Positions 46,412 through 56,648 are shown, counted from the first letter of the stretch. The stretch is 64,000 nt of DNA from Arsenophonus melophagi (GCA_032378655.1 JAVYJS010000004.1:1-64000); one strand, 5' to 3'. The notes: generated by a model not told the origin, from the letters alone. Numbers and translations: made by a program.

Positions 46412-47363
46412 AAAAACTATTCATATAATGGTTAAAAGCAAGGTATTAAAAATAGGTTGTGGAGAACAATGGCGATATGCGTGGGTAAATACATTAGGAG
46501 ATATGTTTCGTAAGCCTTTAGCTACATCTTTAACGATTACTGTTATCGCAATCTCAATCACTCTTCCAAGTCTTTTTTATATTTTTTGGAAAAATGCTTT
46601 ACAAGCATCGCAAAAATGGTATCCAAGACCACAATTAACGGTTTTTTTCGATAAACTCTTAAATAAACAAGGTATTGAACAAACAGTAGCTAATCTTAGC
46701 CAATTACATGGTATTAAAAGTGCTCATTACCTATCGCGAGAAGAAGTTATGATTGAATTTCGAAATTGGGCGGGATTTGCTTCGGCATTAGATCTTTTAG
46801 AAGAAAATTCTTTTCCAGCAGTAGTAATTGTAACACCTAAAATTGACTTTCCAAGTTTACAGTCATTAAACAATCTGCGCAATAAAATCAATAAATTACC
46901 GGGCATTGAAGATGTTCGTATGGATGATAATTGGTTTATCCGATTAGTTTCACTAACTGGTTTGATTAGGCAGCTTGCATTCATTATTGGTATTTTAATG
47001 GTTATTGCAGTATTTTTAGTGATAGGGAATAGTATCAGACTCGATATTTGTGCTCATATCGATACAATTAATGTCATGAAGTTGATTGGCGCAACAGATG
47101 GTTTCATTATGCGTCCGTTTTTAAACGGTGGTATTATAATTGGATTTTTTGGGGCTTTACTATCATTAATACTTTCTGCATTCATAATATGGCAATTAAC
47201 TGACATTGTGGCTCGTGTAGCCGGCGTCTTTGGTACTACATTTCATATTCAATGGCTGTTTTGGGATGAAGTATTATTAGTATTACTAGTTACCATAATG
47301 ATCAGCTGGTTATCGGCTTGGTGTGCTACAGTACAACACTTAAGATATCTTACTCAAGAGTGA
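46404..47363 (+). CDS. ftsX: Cell division membrane protein FtsX
   Basis: Membrane partner of FtsE. It has a cytoplasmic N-terminus of about 45 residues, one membrane segment (about 48-68), a periplasmic domain (about 70-190) that would bind EnvC, and three C-terminal membrane segments (about 190-212, 243-265, 290-310). It has 319 residues against 352 in E. coli, mainly by a shorter N-terminus. The start is the ATG at 46404 with GAGG upstream; it overlaps ftsE by 8 bp. Confidence 0.95.
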   Translation: MNKKTIHIMVKSKVLKIGCGEQWRYAWVNTLGDMFRKPLATSLTITVIAISITLPSLFYIFWKNALQASQKWYPRPQLTVFFDKLLNKQGIEQTVANLSQLHGIKSAHYLSREEVMIEFRNWAGFASALDLLEENSFPAVVIVTPKIDFPSLQSLNNLRNKINKLPGIEDVRMDDNWFIRLVSLTGLIRQLAFIIGILMVIAVFLVIGNSIRLDICAHIDTINVMKLIGATDGFIMRPFLNGGIIIGFFGALLSLILSAFIIWQLTDIVARVAGVFGTTFHIQWLFWDEVLLVLLVTIMISWLSAWCATVQHLRYLTQE

Positions 47364-47567
47364 TCATTCTGGCTCACAAATGATCAGATAATCAGTAGTG
47401 AACTGTTACCTTGTATCCCAGGTGAAGTGAGGCTGTAATGTCCTTACAGTTTAGATAATTGCTTGGATATCAAGCATCATCAATTTACTCTATATCAGAT
47501 TACATTAGGTGATAAAAGGGAATTCTCTTCAAAAATAAACAGTTAATTGCATTCCAAGAGGATATCA

Positions 47568-48422
47568 ATGACGAAAGATATGCAATCATTAGCATTAATT
47601 CCACAAGGTAGAATTGAAGCGTATGTGCGATCAGCTAATGCTTATCCGATGTTAACAGCGGAAGAAGAGCACGAATATGCAAAACGGCTGCATTATCATG
47701 GTGATTTACATGCAGCTAAAAAGCTTATTCTCTCTCATTTACGTTTTGTTATTCATATCGCACGCAATTATTCAGGTTATGGCTTACCACAAGCAGATCT
47801 AATCCAAGAAGGGAATATTGGCCTAATGAAAGCCGTTCGTCGTTTTAATCCTGAAGTTGGTGTGCGTTTAGTTTCATTTGCCATTCATTGGATCAAAGCT
47901 GAAATTCATGAATATGTATTGCGTAATTGGCGGATAGTGAAAGTTGCAACAACAAAAGCGCAACGTAAGCTTTTTTTTAATTTACGTAAGAATAAAAAAC
48001 GTATAGGTTGGTTCAATCAAACTGAAGTAGACATAGTTGCCAAGGAATTGGGTGTAACCATTAAAGATGTTCGTGAAATGGAATCACGAATGGCCGCACA
48101 GGATATGGTGTTTGATATGAATGATGATGATCGAGGCGAAAATACGACTATTGCGCCGATTTTATATCTACAGGATAAGTCTTCCGATTTTGCAGATAGT
48201 ATTGAGGAAGATAATTGGGAAAACCATACTACAGATAAATTGGTACAAGCACTGGCATCATTAGATGAACGTAGTCAGGATATCATCCGTGCGCGTTGGT
48301 TAAATGATGAAAATAAAAATACTTTACAGGATTTAGCTGACAAATATCGCGTATCTGCTGAAAGAGTGCGGCAATTAGAAAAAAATGCTATGAAAAAAAT
48401 TCGTTTAGTAATGGAGGCTTAA
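47568..48422 (+). CDS. rpoH: Heat-shock sigma factor sigma-32
   Basis: Directs RNA polymerase to heat-shock promoters for chaperones and proteases. Region 2 (DLIQEGNIGLMKAVRRFNPE) is almost identical to E. coli. The RpoH box region (QRKLFFNLRKNKKR) is kept, and the region 4 helix-turn-helix is at the end (SAERVRQLEKNAMKK). The frame opens at a TTG (47547), but the ATG at 47568 has AAGAGGA at ideal spacing and gives 284 residues, exactly the E. coli length. It is 204 bp after ftsX, so it probably has its own promoter in that space. Confidence 0.97.
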   Translation: MTKDMQSLALIPQGRIEAYVRSANAYPMLTAEEEHEYAKRLHYHGDLHAAKKLILSHLRFVIHIARNYSGYGLPQADLIQEGNIGLMKAVRRFNPEVGVRLVSFAIHWIKAEIHEYVLRNWRIVKVATTKAQRKLFFNLRKNKKRIGWFNQTEVDIVAKELGVTIKDVREMESRMAAQDMVFDMNDDDRGENTTIAPILYLQDKSSDFADSIEEDNWENHTTDKLVQALASLDERSQDIIRARWLNDENKNTLQDLADKYRVSAERVRQLEKNAMKKIRLVMEA

Positions 48423-49448
48423 AGTGATCCTGTTTGCAGGCAATATATTTGAACAATAGAAGAAAAGTAGAATATAATAGAACATCTATATAAATTGTTA
48501 GCTTGTAACAATCTACGTGTACTTTTTATCACAATTGATTTTGAATATATTTGCAATATCAATTGAATATAGTATTCAATTGATATTTAGTGATTCGCAC
48601 TTTTTTTTAAAGCAAGTATAAGTACGGATTTAATTTCTATAGAAATACTGATCACTACATTAGCAATTGCTAATAGTGAGAATATAGCTTGATAAGCTAT
48701 TTTGGTGTACAAGAGAAAACATTATAGATAAGGCATAATGCCCCTACATATATACCATATAATGTTTTGTATTCGTTGTCTTAATTAACCTTACACCATA
48801 ACTTGATTATGGTGATAATTATAATCCATGCTTTTTAATAAAAAAAGCATGTGTGCAGTTTTTATTACTAGGGTTGTTTCTGTAAAACACTAATGCTTTT
48901 ATCATTACTTAATAATGATGGATTTTATATCCATCTCATTCTATAATAAACTTATTCTTCTATTGATTAGGTCAATTTAAACTTTTTATTAGTTAGTCAT
49001 GATAACAACTATTGCTTATCTAGCTAATTTCCTATGTTTAAAGTAAAACACTTGACTTTGTTAACCCCATAATTCTTCTGAATTCTTTCTTAAAAAGAAA
49101 GCTAGGATTGTAGCAATAAAATTGCTCATTGGAGATCTTTCGGTTGATTGTATTCCAAAGAAAGAATTTATATTAAAGAACTTATGTTTCAGTAATACTA
49201 TTTTTTAGCTTTTTATGGCTATAAAAAGCTTGTAAGATCTGTATTGATACCAATAGATTGATTGACTCTATTGTTGTTAAAGATATGGTTATTATGCTAA
49301 TTTGAACTAAAACGACAATCGATCATATTTTCTTTTAAAATTAAGCTCTATAATTATTTTATAGATAGCAAGGTTAGGAAGTTGACCCAGTATCTCAACA
49401 ATGAGCCCAGATCAAAATAATATTGACTAAAACAGGAATTTTAGAATG
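48423..49448. other. Gene-free gap after rpoH
   Basis: An ancestral block boundary (rpoH region to panF region). No readable gene. Besides the 15-bp hairpin at 48555-48587 there are stems of 8 bp (48794-48814), 10 bp (48827-48851), 7 bp (near 49085) and 10 bp (49207-49230). Confidence 0.55.
48555..48587. repeat. Perfect hairpin, 15-bp stem, 3-nt loop
   Basis: Arms 48555-48569 and 48573-48587 around TAG, 132 bp after the rpoH stop. It could serve rpoH as an AT-rich terminator; no good T-run follows until 48601-48607. Confidence 0.83.
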
Positions 49449-49815
49449 CTAGTCTGCAGCTAGCAGATATCTATGTTTTAAACATAGTATCGAGCAGATA
49501 CTACCCATCCAATGCTTGTTCCTAATTTTATCTTCTATTTTATTCAACTTTAGGCGCAATAATTGTTCCTCATCACAAATTGGTGATGAAGTATGATGAA
49601 TATACTGCGTAATATTGCTTGTCATCCAATAAACTAATAATGCTCTTATCTTCTCAAGAGAAGATAAGAGCATTATTAGTTTACTTAGTTTACATTGAAT
49701 ATATAAGTTATTCTAATAATTTTAAATAAACTCTAACTGCTGTCGTTAATCTTTTCCTGCAGCTTTTTGGTTCTAAATATGTAGAATATAACAGTATTTT
49801 TATGTAAAGGCATCA
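49449..49815 (-). pseudogene. prmA: Relic of prmA, ribosomal protein L11 methyltransferase
   Basis: The minus strand encodes Lys-Leu-Asn-Lys-Ile-Glu-Asp-Lys-Ile-Arg-Asn-Lys-His-Trp-Met-Gly-Ser-Ile. This aligns without gaps to Lys-Ile-Glu-Gln-Leu-Glu-Asp-Lys-Asp-Trp-Glu-Arg-Glu-Trp-Met-Asp-Asn-Phe of E. coli PrmA. A Met-Pro start codon pair lies at 49813. Stops and missing segments break the frame upstream, and the 3' half, including the SAM-binding domain, is not seen. panF-prmA is the E. coli order and orientation. A 25-bp hairpin (49630-49683) cuts through it. Confidence 0.7.
49630..49683. repeat. Perfect hairpin, 25-bp stem, inside prmA relic
   Basis: Arms 49630-49654 and 49659-49683 around CAAG. 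Read on the minus strand, the 49630-49654 arm runs on smoothly into the prmA-like frame, while the other arm does not resemble PrmA. It looks like an inverted copy that replaced upstream prmA sequence. Confidence 0.88.
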
Positions 49816-49843
49816 ATCTTCATTGAGATTATGGATTCTCCCT

Positions 49844-51283
49844 TCATTCCATCGTTATGGATAAAAATTTCTCGCCAAAAAAATTACCAATTAAAAAAGC
49901 CATTAAACTCAATGATAGTGATGGTATAATGTGATGAAAATTTGATATTTTTATATCAAAGGCTATCATTAATATATAAGACAATGCACCGATAATCATT
50001 GAACTTAATGCTCCAAAACTGTTTGCTCTTTTCCAATAAAGTCCAAATATTAATGGCCAAAAAAAAACAGCTTGTAATCCTCCAAAAGCTAATAAATTTA
50101 ACCAAATAATCATTTTTGGTGGGCGCCAAGCAGCTATTAATAATAAAAGACTAAAAATGAAGGTAGAAACATTTGCGATCCGGTTTAATTTTTTCTGTTT
50201 TTTTATCTCAAATGGTACAACGTTTAAATATAAATCTTTTATGATAGTTGCTGAAGCTTGAAGCAAGTTTGAATTAATTGTTGACATGATAGCAGCAATC
50301 GGAGCCGCTAAAAAAATGCCTGCAGCAAATGGAGGTAAAATTGTGATAAATAATGTTGGTATAACCTGATCCGGGATAGTTAAAGTAGGTAAAATAGCTC
50401 GGCTTAATGCTCCTGATACATGCATTCCTAATATTATGATTACCATTACAATGGTGCCGATAATAATACCATGGTGCATCGCTTGGCTATTTTTATAAGA
50501 AATGCAGCGAATAGCAATATTTGGTAATCCAATGACCCCAAAACAAATTAACACCCATAATGAAAAAATAAATGGAATGCTAAACAGATCATCAGCACCT
50601 TGTGGTGCAATCAGGTTTGGATCAATTGCTTTTAATGCCTCTGTTGCTACAGTCAATCCTCCAGCTCTGTGAATAGTAGCAGCTAGCAAAATAATGGTTC
50701 CTAATAACATAACAAAGCCCTGTAAGGTATCGTTTAGAACGCTTGCTCTAAATCCGCCAAAGGCTGTGTAACATCCAATAGAGATACCAAATATTAGTAG
50801 CCCTATTTCATAGGGAATATTTATTGCTGTTTCTAATAGACGAGCTCCTCCAATAAATTGAACTGTCATCGCACAAAAGAAAGAGATGAGCAGGCTAATG
50901 CTAGCAAGGCATACTAAAAAACGGCTTTGAAAACGCGCATATAGCATATCATTGAGTGTTACTGCATTATAGCGACGTGCCAATATGGCAAATTTTTTCC
51001 CTAATACACCAAGCGATAGCCAAATATTAGGAACCTGAATTAAGGCAAGCAGTACCCAACCTAGGCCATATTTGTAAGCTGCTCCAGGTCCACCTATGAA
51101 AGAGCTTGCGCTAATATAGGTTGCTGTAATAGTCATTGCTAAAACTACACCACCCATAGATCGATTATCTAGAAAATATTCATATAAAAATTCGCCTTTT
51201 TGGCGCCTTCGATAGGCATAAACAGATAGTAAAAACACTAATAATAAATAACCGATAAACGGTAAAAGAATTTCAATTTGCAT
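49844..51283 (-). CDS. panF: Sodium/pantothenate symporter PanF
   Basis: Inner-membrane SSS-family carrier importing pantothenate, the coenzyme A precursor, with sodium. Its 479 residues have about 13 hydrophobic segments and align throughout with E. coli PanF (483); the SSS signatures GGFRASVLNDTLQGFVML and FLAAPIAAIMSTIN are clear. GGAAG precedes the ATG. The start overlaps the yhdT stop by 11 bp. Retention suggests reliance on external pantothenate; that is inference. Confidence 0.97.
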   Translation of the reverse strand: MQIEILLPFIGYLLLVFLLSVYAYRRRQKGEFLYEYFLDNRSMGGVVLAMTITATYISASSFIGGPGAAYKYGLGWVLLALIQVPNIWLSLGVLGKKFAILARRYNAVTLNDMLYARFQSRFLVCLASISLLISFFCAMTVQFIGGARLLETAINIPYEIGLLIFGISIGCYTAFGGFRASVLNDTLQGFVMLLGTIILLAATIHRAGGLTVATEALKAIDPNLIAPQGADDLFSIPFIFSLWVLICFGVIGLPNIAIRCISYKNSQAMHHGIIIGTIVMVIIILGMHVSGALSRAILPTLTIPDQVIPTLFITILPPFAAGIFLAAPIAAIMSTINSNLLQASATIIKDLYLNVVPFEIKKQKKLNRIANVSTFIFSLLLLIAAWRPPKMIIWLNLLAFGGLQAVFFWPLIFGLYWKRANSFGALSSMIIGALSYILMIAFDIKISNFHHIIPSLSLSLMAFLIGNFFGEKFLSITME

Positions 51284-51515
51284 CTTGGTCTTCCAGAGAC
51301 ATTTGTTTAAAAATGAAAGTAACTATTAAGATAGAAACTAAAATAAAAATTATTGGTAAATATAAACATGAAAGTTCAAACCATAACGGCATGCCTGTTA
51401 TACCTATTTTTGCATCTGGAAGATAGGCTGCCATAATCCAACTAAATAAGTAAGCGATGGTAATCAAAACTGACCAACAAGCTTCTTTTTTGGATTGAAG
51501 AAAACGTTTATCCAT
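51273..51515 (-). CDS. yhdT: Small membrane protein YhdT
   Basis: An 80-residue inner-membrane protein with two hydrophobic segments (about 15-33 and 45-68) and an acidic tail. It matches E. coli YhdT in length and in the motifs MPLWFELSC and LEDQDA (GFPLWFEMAC and LEDDDA in E. coli). Its role is not established; it is always just upstream of panF and overlaps it here, so it may assist that carrier. Confidence 0.93.
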   Translation of the reverse strand: MDKRFLQSKKEACWSVLITIAYLFSWIMAAYLPDAKIGITGMPLWFELSCLYLPIIFILVSILIVTFIFKQMSLEDQDAN

Positions 51516-51656
51516 TGGTTCTCCTAGCAGTCAAAGTTAATCTGAAAGGTCAATTTTAATGAAGATTTTTATTAAAGAGTTTTTTAAAAACATGGGTGCA
51601 TTTAGTTCCCTAACTGACATTATAGATAAATAAAAAAATTATTCCTTTTATTCGAG

Positions 51657-53006
51657 TCATTCAAGTTTTTTACCAAGTTTTTTCCCAAGGTAATGAATAT
51701 TGATACCGCCTTTGAAAAAATTGCTGTCATCCATAATTTTTTGTTGTAATTTTATATTCGTTTTAATACCATCAATGATTAATTCTGATAAGGCATTTTT
51801 CATCCTTAAAATAGCAATTTCACGAGTTTCTCCATAAGAAATTAGCTTGCCAATCATAGAATCATAGTAAGGTGGAACTGTATAACCTGCATAAATGTGT
51901 GATTCCCAGCGTATTCCAAAACCTCCAGGAATATGGAGTCGAGTAATCTTACCTGGGCTTGGAAAGAAGGTATTTGGATCTTCTGCATTAATACGGCATT
52001 CTATAGCATGCCCATGAACTATAACATCTGTTTGTTTAATAGATAATGGCAAACCAGAAGCAATTCTTAATTGTTCTTTAATAAGATCAATCCCCGTGAT
52101 CATTTCCGTTACAGGATGCTCAACTTGAATACGTGCATTCATTTCAATAAAGTAAAATTCGCCACTCTCATAGAGAAATTCAAAGGTGCCAGCTCCGCGA
52201 TAATCGATATCAAGACAAGCTTTTGTACAAAGCTCACCAATGCTCTTACATATATCAGCTTGTATGCTTGGTGCTGGTGCTTCTTCAACAATTTTTTGAT
52301 AACGACGTTGCATTGAGCAGTCACGTTCAGATAAATAAATTGCATTACCTTGTCCATCAGAAAGTACTTGAATTTCAATATGGCGTGGATTTTCAAGAAA
52401 CTTCTCCATATAAACAATACCATTGTTAAATGCTGCTTTTGCTTCGGCGCGCGTAAGTATAATAATTTTTTCTAAATCACTTTCATTATGAACAACATGC
52501 ACACCGTGGCCACCACCTCCACCAGAGGCTTTAATAATAACTGGGTAACCGATTTTTTTAGCAAGCGTTTTATTAATTTGTATATCACTACTTAAAGGTC
52601 CATCTGAGCCTGGAACACAAGGCACACTAGCTTTTTGCATGGCTTTAATGGCAGAAACCTTATCACCCATCATTCGAATAGTTTCTGGTTTAGGTCCAAT
52701 AAATATAAAACCAGAGCGTTCTACTTTTTCGGAGAAGTCGGCATTTTCAGATAGAAAACCATACCCAGGATGAATAGCATCTGCAGCAGTAATTTCTGCT
52801 GCAGAGATTATTGCTGGAATATTAAGATAGCTTTCTGATGAAGCAGCTGGACCGATACAGACTGTTTCATCAGCAAGTAATACGTGTTTTAAATCACGAT
52901 CAATGACAGAATGTACAGCTACAGTTTTTATTTTTAGTTCTTTACAGGCCCGTAAAATGCGTAAAGCAATTTCGCCACGATTAGCGATAACAATTTTTTT
53001 CAGCAT
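51657..53006 (-). CDS. accC: Biotin carboxylase, acetyl-CoA carboxylase subunit
   Basis: ATP-grasp enzyme that carboxylates biotin on AccB, the first step of fatty acid synthesis. It shows the N-terminal MLKKIVIANRGEIALRILRA, the ATP-binding loop KASGGGGGHGVHVV, EKFLENPRHIEIQVL, and the catalytic EMNARIQVEHPVTE. It has 449 residues, as in E. coli. It lies 12 bp after accB with a GAGG site, so the two are co-transcribed. The partner accA and accD genes are not in this window. Confidence 0.98.
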   Translation of the reverse strand: MLKKIVIANRGEIALRILRACKELKIKTVAVHSVIDRDLKHVLLADETVCIGPAASSESYLNIPAIISAAEITAADAIHPGYGFLSENADFSEKVERSGFIFIGPKPETIRMMGDKVSAIKAMQKASVPCVPGSDGPLSSDIQINKTLAKKIGYPVIIKASGGGGGHGVHVVHNESDLEKIIILTRAEAKAAFNNGIVYMEKFLENPRHIEIQVLSDGQGNAIYLSERDCSMQRRYQKIVEEAPAPSIQADICKSIGELCTKACLDIDYRGAGTFEFLYESGEFYFIEMNARIQVEHPVTEMITGIDLIKEQLRIASGLPLSIKQTDVIVHGHAIECRINAEDPNTFFPSPGKITRLHIPGGFGIRWESHIYAGYTVPPYYDSMIGKLISYGETREIAILRMKNALSELIIDGIKTNIKLQQKIMDDSNFFKGGINIHYLGKKLGKKLE

Positions 53007-53018
53007 AAGATAGATGCC

Positions 53019-53492
53019 TCATTGTCCTATAATGAGCAATGGCTCGTCAAATTCAACTGCTTCTCCATTTTTCAAGAGAATTGCTTTCACTACACCAGCT
53101 GTATCAGATTCGATCTGATTCATTATTTTCATTGCTTCTACAATACATAGAGGATCTCCTACCTTAACAGTTTGGTTTACTTCAACAAATGGTTTTGCTT
53201 TTGGATTAGGTGCGCGGTAGAAGGTTCCTACCATCGGTGAACGAACAGTATATCCACAGATTTCTGATTTTTTCTCGTTTTCCGTTTCTGGTAAAGTTTG
53301 AGCAGTGGCTATTGTATTTGGTAATACTGGTTGATGATTGGTGAGCGCTGCCCTATACTGTTGTATAGTTGGTACATTTTGTAAAATTTTACGGCTGATA
53401 CGTATTGACTCTTCACCTTCAGAAATTTCTAGTTCGTAAATAGCAGATTCTTCAACAAGCTCAATCAATTTTTTAATTTTACGAATATCCAT
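53019..53492 (-). CDS. accB: Biotin carboxyl carrier protein of acetyl-CoA carboxylase
   Basis: Carries the biotin that shuttles CO2 between AccC and AccAD. The N-terminal region is followed by a linker (about residues 40-78) with less Ala/Pro than E. coli, then the biotinyl domain with the modified lysine in EAMKIMNQIE (about 122) and the thumb region. It has 157 residues against 156. It forms aroQ-accB-accC, a common order in Yersinia, Serratia and related enterobacteria. Confidence 0.98.
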   Translation of the reverse strand: MDIRKIKKLIELVEESAIYELEISEGEESIRISRKILQNVPTIQQYRAALTNHQPVLPNTIATAQTLPETENEKKSEICGYTVRSPMVGTFYRAPNPKAKPFVEVNQTVKVGDPLCIVEAMKIMNQIESDTAGVVKAILLKNGEAVEFDEPLLIIGQ

Positions 53493-53550
53493 AAGTTAAT
53501 TCCATATTTTATTCTTTTCATTTATTAAATTTGGTGTTCATTAATGGTTT

Positions 53551-54003
53551 TTAATTCTTTTTTAATAAAAATTTAACTGCAGCCTCTAACGCAAAAATAT
53601 AGCCATCAGATTGAAAACCACAAATGACTCCGTTTGCAATATCCGAAAGATAAGAATAATGTCTAAATATTTCACGCGCATACATATTAGTAAGGTGAAT
53701 CTCATAAAAAGGAATGGAAGCACTTAATATTGCATCACGTAATGCTATACTAGTATGTGTTAATGCTGTTGGGTTAATTAATATAAAATCAACTTGTCCC
53801 TGAGCATTATGGATTTCATCAATAAGCTCATGTTCTGCATTAGATTGAACATGAGTTAATTTCACTCCTAATGTTTTTGCTTTTTTTTTTATTTGATTAA
53901 CAATATCCTGAAGCGTAACAGTGCCATAAAATTTCGGCTCTCTTGTCCCGAGCATATTTAAATTTGGGCCATTTAACAGCAAAATATGAAAAGCTTTTGC
54001 CAT
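53551..54003 (-). CDS. aroQ: 3-dehydroquinate dehydratase, type II
   Basis: Third step of the shikimate pathway toward chorismate and aromatic amino acids. Type II features: LLLNGPNLNMLGTREPKFYG with the catalytic Arg and Tyr, the loop NPTALTHTS, the His in YEIHLTN, and FRHYSY. It has 150 residues. E. coli uses the unrelated type I enzyme AroD, but many enterobacteria carry aroQ directly upstream of accB, as here. CGGAGA precedes the ATG. Confidence 0.97.
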   Translation of the reverse strand: MAKAFHILLLNGPNLNMLGTREPKFYGTVTLQDIVNQIKKKAKTLGVKLTHVQSNAEHELIDEIHNAQGQVDFILINPTALTHTSIALRDAILSASIPFYEIHLTNMYAREIFRHYSYLSDIANGVICGFQSDGYIFALEAAVKFLLKKN

Positions 54004-55013
54004 TTTTTGCTATCTCCGATTGATAGAGGTTCATTGTACGATATCATTAGATATTAATAGTTTGTCATGTTTTTTTTATTATGAAAACTTTTATTTTTAC
54101 GATAAAAAATAACAATAATGAATAATTTATTGCAATTAGCAGCAAAGTTTTATACAAATCATCAAAAAAATTATCTTGAATATTCAATACTTAATATATT
54201 AGCTTGGTAGCTAAGAATCCGCTCATTTAGCGATTAATGAATTTACTCCATCATCAAATTCCATGAGCAATTAATTTTTGTTGTTGTGAGTGAATAAAAT
54301 TTTATATACTCAGTTAGTTAATTCTTTCTATAGTTTTAGATGCTTAAGTGTAGTAGCCATAACAGAATCGACATATTGAAGCAATATAATGCATTTTATG
54401 AAAATAGCTGTTTCTTATAACAGCTATTATCGACTCAAAAAGATCGCTAATAGCTAATGAATAACGTATCGATGCAGTAATGATATCCAATATATTTTAG
54501 CCATAATATCAAAGGTGCATGCTACTGATCTTGTCTACTTGATTTACAAGTAGTACAAAGAAACCTGGTTACTTTAAAAGTATCTGTTTAACGAACAACA
54601 TTATTAAATAATTAATTTTATTTTTCTAACAATTTCTATCATTAATAGAATGCTTTAGCTGAGTAAAAATTGTATTGTGATAAACCTACAATATAACTGG
54701 CGCTTACTGTAAACTTTTATTTTTATCAAACGTTATTTCAAGTTTTTTAAACCTATAGTACACAGTATGCAATCCATCCTTTAGGTTGGGTTACATTTAG
54801 AAATTAATTCTTGTAACTTATTGCATAATTTTAGAATTAAAGGGTAAATATTAACAATTTTGCTAATCTAAACTCTATGCCATATTAGTACCACTGCTTC
54901 GTGTCGATAATAGTTAGTTACAGTGAAAGATTTTTATCAAAAATTTCTAATACCAGTAAAATTATAAATAGTTTCATTGGATGCAGTGAATAGAAATTTA
55001 TTGGATACAATAC

Positions 55014-55053
55014 CGATTATTTATATTTAGTTGCGATTATTTATATTTAGTTG
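55014..55053. repeat. Exact 20-bp tandem duplication
   Basis: CGATTATTTATATTTAGTTG occurs twice in direct succession (55014-55033, 55034-55053) in non-coding DNA upstream of mreB. Confidence 0.9.
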
Positions 55054-55341
55054 CAAAGAAACTTTTGCTTCTATAAAACATATTCAGAATTAAGATTTAT
55101 ATTTAAATTCTTTTTTTTAATTTGTTATTCACTTAATAACATACATAAAAAGTTTGATTACTTTTTATAAAACAAGTAAAAACACCTCCTCCTGAAGATA
55201 TCTTTACTTTAAAGATACTCTTGTACTGCTATACAATTTAATGCAGTGATCTATTTTAATTTTAAGTTAGTTAATTTTGTTGTTAGAAAGTTTTATATTA
55301 AATGCAATAAGTGATTTTTATTTAGGCAGTGATTAGATTAA

Positions 55342-55376
55342 ACTATAATTGCTTATAGAATATAAGCAATTATAGT
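55342..55376. repeat. Perfect hairpin, 16-bp stem, 3-nt loop, upstream of mreB
   Basis: Arms 55342-55357 and 55361-55376 around GAA, 127 bp before the mreB start. It may lie in the mreB leader. Confidence 0.85.
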
Positions 55377-55503
55377 GATTGTGTATGTTATACATTAGCC
55401 ACTTCATTGAAGTAACATAATTAATGTCTTGTCGTTGCTTCATATGGTTAGTAAAGTAGATCAATTATTATTTGTTTCCAATTTTCAGGATTACTCTTTA
55501 GTT

Positions 55504-56547
55504 ATGTTTAAAAAAATTCGTGGTATGTTTTCCAACGACTTATCTATCGATTTAGGTACCGCCAATACTCTTATCTATGTTAAAGGACACGGTATTGTAT
55601 TAGATGAACCATCAGTTGTAGCTATTCGTCAAGATCGTGTAGGTTCACCTAAAAGTGTTGCTGCAGTAGGCCATGAAGCAAAACAGATGCTAGGACGTAC
55701 TCCAGGTAATATCGCGGCTATTCGCCCAATGAAAGATGGTGTAATCGCAGATTTTTATGTCACTGAAAAAATGTTACAGTATTTTATAAAGCAAGTTCAT
55801 AGCAATAGCTTTATGCGCCCAAGCCCACGAGTTTTGGTTTGTGTGCCAGTAGGGGCGACCCAGGTAGAACGTCGGGCAATCAGAGAGTCGGCTCTTAGTG
55901 CCGGCGCCAGAGAGGTTTTTTTAATCGAAGAACCTGTTGCAGCTGCCATTGGAGCTGGGTTGCCTGTTTCGGAAGCAACAGGCTCAATGGTGGTAGATAT
56001 TGGAGGAGGAACGACAGAAGTTGCTGTTATTTCATTAAATGGTGTTGTGTATTCATCATCGGTACGTATCGGCGGTGATCGATTTGATGAAGCAATTATT
56101 AATTATGTTCGTCGTAATTATGGTTCATTAATTGGTGAAGCAACTGCTGAGCGCATTAAACATGAAATTGGCTCAGCATATCGCGCAGATCAAGTTTATG
56201 AAATGGAAGTACGTGGTCGTAATTTAGCCGAAGGTGTGCCACGTGGTTTTACCCTTAATTCAAACGAAATACTGGAGGCATTTCAGGAATCTTTAAGCGG
56301 CATTGTTAGTGCTGTTATTTTAGCTTTAGAACAATGTCCTCCTGAGTTAGCTTCTGATATTTCAGAACGTGGTATGGTATTAACTGGAGGTGGTGCGTTG
56401 TTGCGTAATTTAGATCGTCTTTTAGTAGAGGCAACAGGCATTCCGGTTATTGTTGCTGAAGATCCATTAACTTGTGTCGCGCGAGGTGGCGGTAAGGCGT
56501 TGGAAAAGATCGACATGCATGGTGGTGACTTATTTAGTGATGACTAA
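55504..56547 (+). CDS. mreB: Rod-shape actin homologue MreB
   Basis: Forms membrane-bound filaments that guide lateral wall synthesis. Actin-fold nucleotide motifs are intact: SIDLGTANTLIYVKG (phosphate 1), VVDIGGGTTEVAVISL (phosphate 2) and GMVLTGGGALLRNLD (adenosine). The frame opens at 55429, but the family start is the ATG at 55504 (Met-Phe-Lys-Lys-Ile-Arg-Gly-Met-Phe), giving 347 residues, as in E. coli, with very high identity. It heads mreB-mreC-mreD. Confidence 0.98.
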   Translation: MFKKIRGMFSNDLSIDLGTANTLIYVKGHGIVLDEPSVVAIRQDRVGSPKSVAAVGHEAKQMLGRTPGNIAAIRPMKDGVIADFYVTEKMLQYFIKQVHSNSFMRPSPRVLVCVPVGATQVERRAIRESALSAGAREVFLIEEPVAAAIGAGLPVSEATGSMVVDIGGGTTEVAVISLNGVVYSSSVRIGGDRFDEAIINYVRRNYGSLIGEATAERIKHEIGSAYRADQVYEMEVRGRNLAEGVPRGFTLNSNEILEAFQESLSGIVSAVILALEQCPPELASDISERGMVLTGGGALLRNLDRLLVEATGIPVIVAEDPLTCVARGGGKALEKIDMHGGDLFSDD

Positions 56548-56648
56548 AAATGGCAAACAGCATAAGGTACTTCTGAGTGTACTCTCATTACTTTACTTTA
56601 TCTGAAGTAATGTTAATGTTTAACGTTTTATTTTTTATTAAAAAACTC

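Larger units (their letters stand above)
54004..55503. other. 1.5-kb gene-free gap between aroQ and mreB
   Basis: Divergent promoters for aroQ-accBC and mreBCD must be here. In E. coli, yhdH and csrD lie in this interval; I could not read either with confidence. Visible are a 10-bp hairpin (54403-54428), a 7-bp hairpin (54535-54553), a perfect 20-bp tandem repeat (55014-55053) and the 16-bp hairpin at 55342-55376. Confidence 0.55.

Noticed and set aside
54900..55060. csrD C-terminal relic upstream of mreB
   Set aside because: I tried to align the GGQGDFFA region of CsrD; only scattered residues matched, no better than chance.
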